Part shown: positions 62,115-64,000 of the stretch, one piece after another
Position numbering within the stretch: the stretch's first letter is position 1
Layout of the letters: every line of letters starts with the position of its first letter
Assembly (NCBI RefSeq): GCF_022569295.1
Contig: NZ_JAKFIA010000002.1
Coordinates: forward strand, 248,001-312,000
Reading direction: 5' to 3'
DNA from: Pedomonas mirosovicensis
GTDB lineage: Bacteria > Pseudomonadota > Alphaproteobacteria > Sphingomonadales > Sphingomonadaceae
DNA: 64,000 nt
Position numbers and translations under genes: made by a program
The notes under the pieces: generated by a model
The model's input: only the letters and a program-made list of their open reading frames with translations
Told to the model about the DNA's origin: nothing
Databases searched by the model: none

Positions 62115-62131
62115 CGCAACCAATGATTGCG
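62115..62131. promoter_or_regulatory. Candidate LysR operator, inverted repeat
   Basis: CGCAA (62115-62119), a 7-base spacer, TTGCG (62127-62131), centred between the divergent saccharopine-dehydrogenase-like and LysR genes. A direct repeat GGATAGAC (62108-62115 and 62143-62150) flanks it. The placement fits a regulator binding region; short arms mean chance cannot be excluded. Confidence 0.35.
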
Positions 62132-62174
62132 GATATAGCAAAGGATAGACAACACTTGTGCAGTATCAGCAATA

Positions 62175-63113
62175 ATGAAGCTAGCCAATCTTGAGCTGTT
62201 CGAAGAGGTCTATCGCCGAGGTAGCTTCAGTGCCGTCGCCCGAGCGCGCAACGTTGCGCCATCCGTCATCTCGCGCGCGATTGCGGCGCTGGAGGCGGAG
62301 CTCGGCACGCTCTTGTTCTACCGGACGACGCGCAAGATTGCCCCAACCGAGGCGGCAACTGTGCTCGCCCAGGAGATCGAACAGCATCTGGATGCGCTTC
62401 GCTCGCTGCACACCATAGTTGCTGATACGGCGGGCGGCCCGAGCGGCATTCTTCGGATATCCGCATCGCATTCATTCGGCATTCGTCATCTGAGCCGCAT
62501 CATCCCCGCCTTCTGTGCAGAATACCCGAAGGTTAAGGTCCAGCTGTCGCTTACCGACAGGATCGTGGACATTGTCGGGGAGCGGTTTGACCTCGCACTT
62601 CGGCATGGGCCGTTGGCGGATTCCGCGCTGATCGCGCGCCCGATCTTGCGGACCCGCTATTATGCCTGCGCGAGCCCGGCTTATCTTGCAGCCACCGGCT
62701 CCCCTTCAGACCCATCCGAGCTCAGCGATCGAGACTGTTTGACATTTCCGCTGCCGGGCTTCTCGGACGTCTGGCGGTTCAGAAATGCCGACGGCCAGGA
62801 GACCGAGGTGCCCATTCGCAGCGCCATGTCAGCGAACAGCGGCCTGGTTCTCAGGGATTGCGCGTTGCAAGGCCTCGGGGTCGTCCTCCTCAGCGATTGG
62901 CTCATCGGGGAAGACCTCGCCGACGGCCGACTGATCGACCTGTTTCCCGATCATCATGTAACGCCGAGCAATTTTCAGACCGTTATTTCGGCCGTTTATC
63001 CCAACCGGAAGTACACGCCCCAAAAGGTGAAGGCATTTGTCACCTTCCTCCAACAGCATTTCAACGCCGCAGGCGCTGGCGATGCATTGCTCCATGTCAG
63101 CACCGGGCGATGA
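62175..63113 (+). CDS. LysR-family transcriptional regulator
   Basis: This 312-residue regulator has a winged helix (KLANLELFEEVYRRGSFSAV, ARNVAPSVISRAIAALEAEL, LLFYRTTRKIAPTEA) and an effector domain (LRISASHSFGIRHLSRIIPA, VDIVGERFDLALRHGPLADS). It is divergent from, and probably regulates, the saccharopine-dehydrogenase-like/PEP-mutase-like pair; the intergenic gap is 92 bases. Confidence 0.92.
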   Translation: MKLANLELFEEVYRRGSFSAVARARNVAPSVISRAIAALEAELGTLLFYRTTRKIAPTEAATVLAQEIEQHLDALRSLHTIVADTAGGPSGILRISASHSFGIRHLSRIIPAFCAEYPKVKVQLSLTDRIVDIVGERFDLALRHGPLADSALIARPILRTRYYACASPAYLAATGSPSDPSELSDRDCLTFPLPGFSDVWRFRNADGQETEVPIRSAMSANSGLVLRDCALQGLGVVLLSDWLIGEDLADGRLIDLFPDHHVTPSNFQTVISAVYPNRKYTPQKVKAFVTFLQQHFNAAGAGDALLHVSTGR

Positions 63114-63152
63114 GCAGGCCTGAGTGAGGCCGTGATCGGCAGTAAGAGACGC

Positions 63153-63365
63153 TTAGCCCTTTTCGGCCGATAAGGTGTACGCCACGATCGCATTGGCATG
63201 GCCGTGGCCCATTCCATGCTCGTTCTTCAACATGGCCACGAGTTCCATGTGCTTCGCCGGCAGATGCTTGCGAACAAGATCCTGCCATTCGGCGATCGGT
63301 CGTCCATATTTTTTCTCAATGGATGGAAAGTAAGAAGCCGGACCCTTGATCGGTTCGTTAGCCAC
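63153..63365 (-). CDS. DUF4287 domain protein
   Basis: This 70-residue protein is a full DUF4287 unit: SYFPSIEKKYGRPIAEWQDL, LVRKHLPAKHMELVAMLKNE and HGMGHGHANAIVAYTLSAEK. Such small proteins are common in Proteobacteria and Actinobacteria; no function is established. It is convergent with the LysR gene. Confidence 0.85.
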   Translation of the reverse strand: MANEPIKGPASYFPSIEKKYGRPIAEWQDLVRKHLPAKHMELVAMLKNEHGMGHGHANAIVAYTLSAEKG

Positions 63366-63716
63366 GGTGGTTCATGCTCCAAATTGCGTAGTCCGGCAGC
63401 ATGCTCGCATTCAGATGCCGAGAACGCAAGGGCAGCTCGCCGGAGCGTCGGCGCCGCCAGCAGGCCAAGCCCGAACAGCCGCATCTTACGCGGAATGCCG
63501 GAGCACAGGAGAGAGACAATACCCGCCAGGGCGGCACGATCCGAAAACCCTCGGACGGCCGCCCTTCGGCATGGGTGGTTCAGACGGCAGCAGCGGCGCG
63601 ATCACCGCCCACGGCGCATCAGGAACCAGAGGATTGCTCATGCAGACAAAAACACAGAGATGCCGTTTTGTTAGGTCGCCTTGGCTGGCCGAGCCAAATG
63701 CTATGAGCGAGGCAAC
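63366..63716. other. Intergenic region, 351 bp
   Basis: Open frames on both strands here are Arg/Ser-rich with no family features and none has a good ribosome site. I see no hairpin or repeat that stands out. Possible promoter of the DUF4287 gene. Confidence 0.4.
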
Positions 63717-64000
63717 TCAAGCGGCCGCGATCATCCGGCGAACATAAGTGCTTCGCGTCAGCCAGTAATCGAGGCTCACATAGCGACCGCCGCCCGAGAA
63801 AAACAGAACGGCCAGCATGATCAGGTAAGTCGCCGTGAATTCGATGCCGTTGTTGAGGATCACGGGATCACCAAGTTCGGTGATATAATTGAATCGTCCC
63901 GGAAAATTCTGCCACAGCCATTCCATGAAGGCCTGCATCCGGAGAGTAGACTCGGCCGTTTTGCCGGCGATCGCAGCCCAGCCATGAGACCAGTGGACCG
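63717..64000 (-). CDS. DoxX-like membrane protein (C-terminal part)
   Basis: The frame is open to the window edge, so the N-terminus lies outside. The visible part (about 93 residues) begins VHWSHGWAAIAGKTAESTLR, then MQAFMEWLWQNFPGRFNYIT, a membrane helix (YLIMLAVLFFSGGGRYVSL) and a C-terminal DYWLTRSTYVRRMIAAA, the usual end of DoxX family proteins. These are small inner-membrane proteins linked to quinone or sulfur oxidation chains in some species; a precise role is open. Confidence 0.72.
   Translation of the reverse strand, partial: VHWSHGWAAIAGKTAESTLRMQAFMEWLWQNFPGRFNYITELGDPVILNNGIEFTATYLIMLAVLFFSGGGRYVSLDYWLTRSTYVRRMIAAA

Noticed and set aside
1-64000. CRISPR arrays, tRNA or rRNA genes, prophage or plasmid functions
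   Set aside because: None seen on reading both strands: no regularly spaced repeats, no cloverleaf with conserved T-loop noted, and no integrase, capsid or replication genes.

Overview
The window is high-GC DNA from an alphaproteobacterium. The pattern of TonB-dependent receptors, a gspC-N operon beside a receptor and a large lipoprotein, a PaoABC-type oxidoreductase and frequent GTG starts is most like Sphingomonadales. That placement is inference; no rRNA, tRNA or housekeeping marker is present.

Layout. (1) 1-10.2 kb, minus strand: a type II secretion (T2SS) operon in the order gspC-D-E-F-G-H-I-J-K-L-M-N, with gspN cut by the window edge. (2) 10.3-15.7 kb, minus: a TonB-dependent receptor preceded by a 934-residue lipoprotein made of two tandem repeats; this pair feeds directly into the T2SS operon. 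(3) 16.0-21.7 kb: a second receptor with a secreted beta-propeller protein, a GT4 glycosyltransferase on the plus strand, and a TonB protein. (4) 21.8-23.8 kb: a GH5-like glycosidase broken by three frameshifts. (5) 24.5-41.9 kb, minus: an 18-gene aryl polyene (APE-type) pigment cluster in which almost every junction overlaps. It holds an ammonia lyase for the aryl starter, an acyl-ACP synthetase fused to a dehydratase, two ACPs, two ketosynthases and a chain-length factor, a ketoreductase, a second dehydratase, a thioesterase, acyl- and glycosyltransferases, a LolA-like carrier, an MMPL exporter, a DUF3261 lipoprotein, a phosphopantetheinyl transferase and a flavin enzyme with halogenase-like motifs. 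(6) 42.3-49.4 kb: an exonuclease, a CadC-like regulator divergent from an S41 protease, and a hybrid propeller histidine kinase with its NarL-type regulator. (7) 49.7-63 kb: a patchwork of reactive-carbonyl and quinone metabolism genes (azoreductase, SDRs, PaoABC, aldo/keto reductase, tautomerase, PEP-mutase-like lyase, saccharopine-dehydrogenase-like protein), each near a small regulator of the AraC, HxlR or LysR type. (8) The right end has a DUF4287 protein and a partial DoxX-like membrane protein.

How the genes work together. The APE operon makes an arylpolyene by type II polyketide-like chemistry: aryl acid, activation on ACP, iterative condensation, reduction and dehydration, transfer to a glycolipid-like carrier, and export to the outer membrane. 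The T2SS, receptors, TonB and lipoprotein form an outer-membrane uptake and secretion block.

Sequence quality. At least eight reading-frame breaks occur in six otherwise well-conserved genes, and nearly all lie in runs of one base. Most are probably sequencing or assembly errors rather than true pseudogenes. I annotate each as one gene with the break marked.
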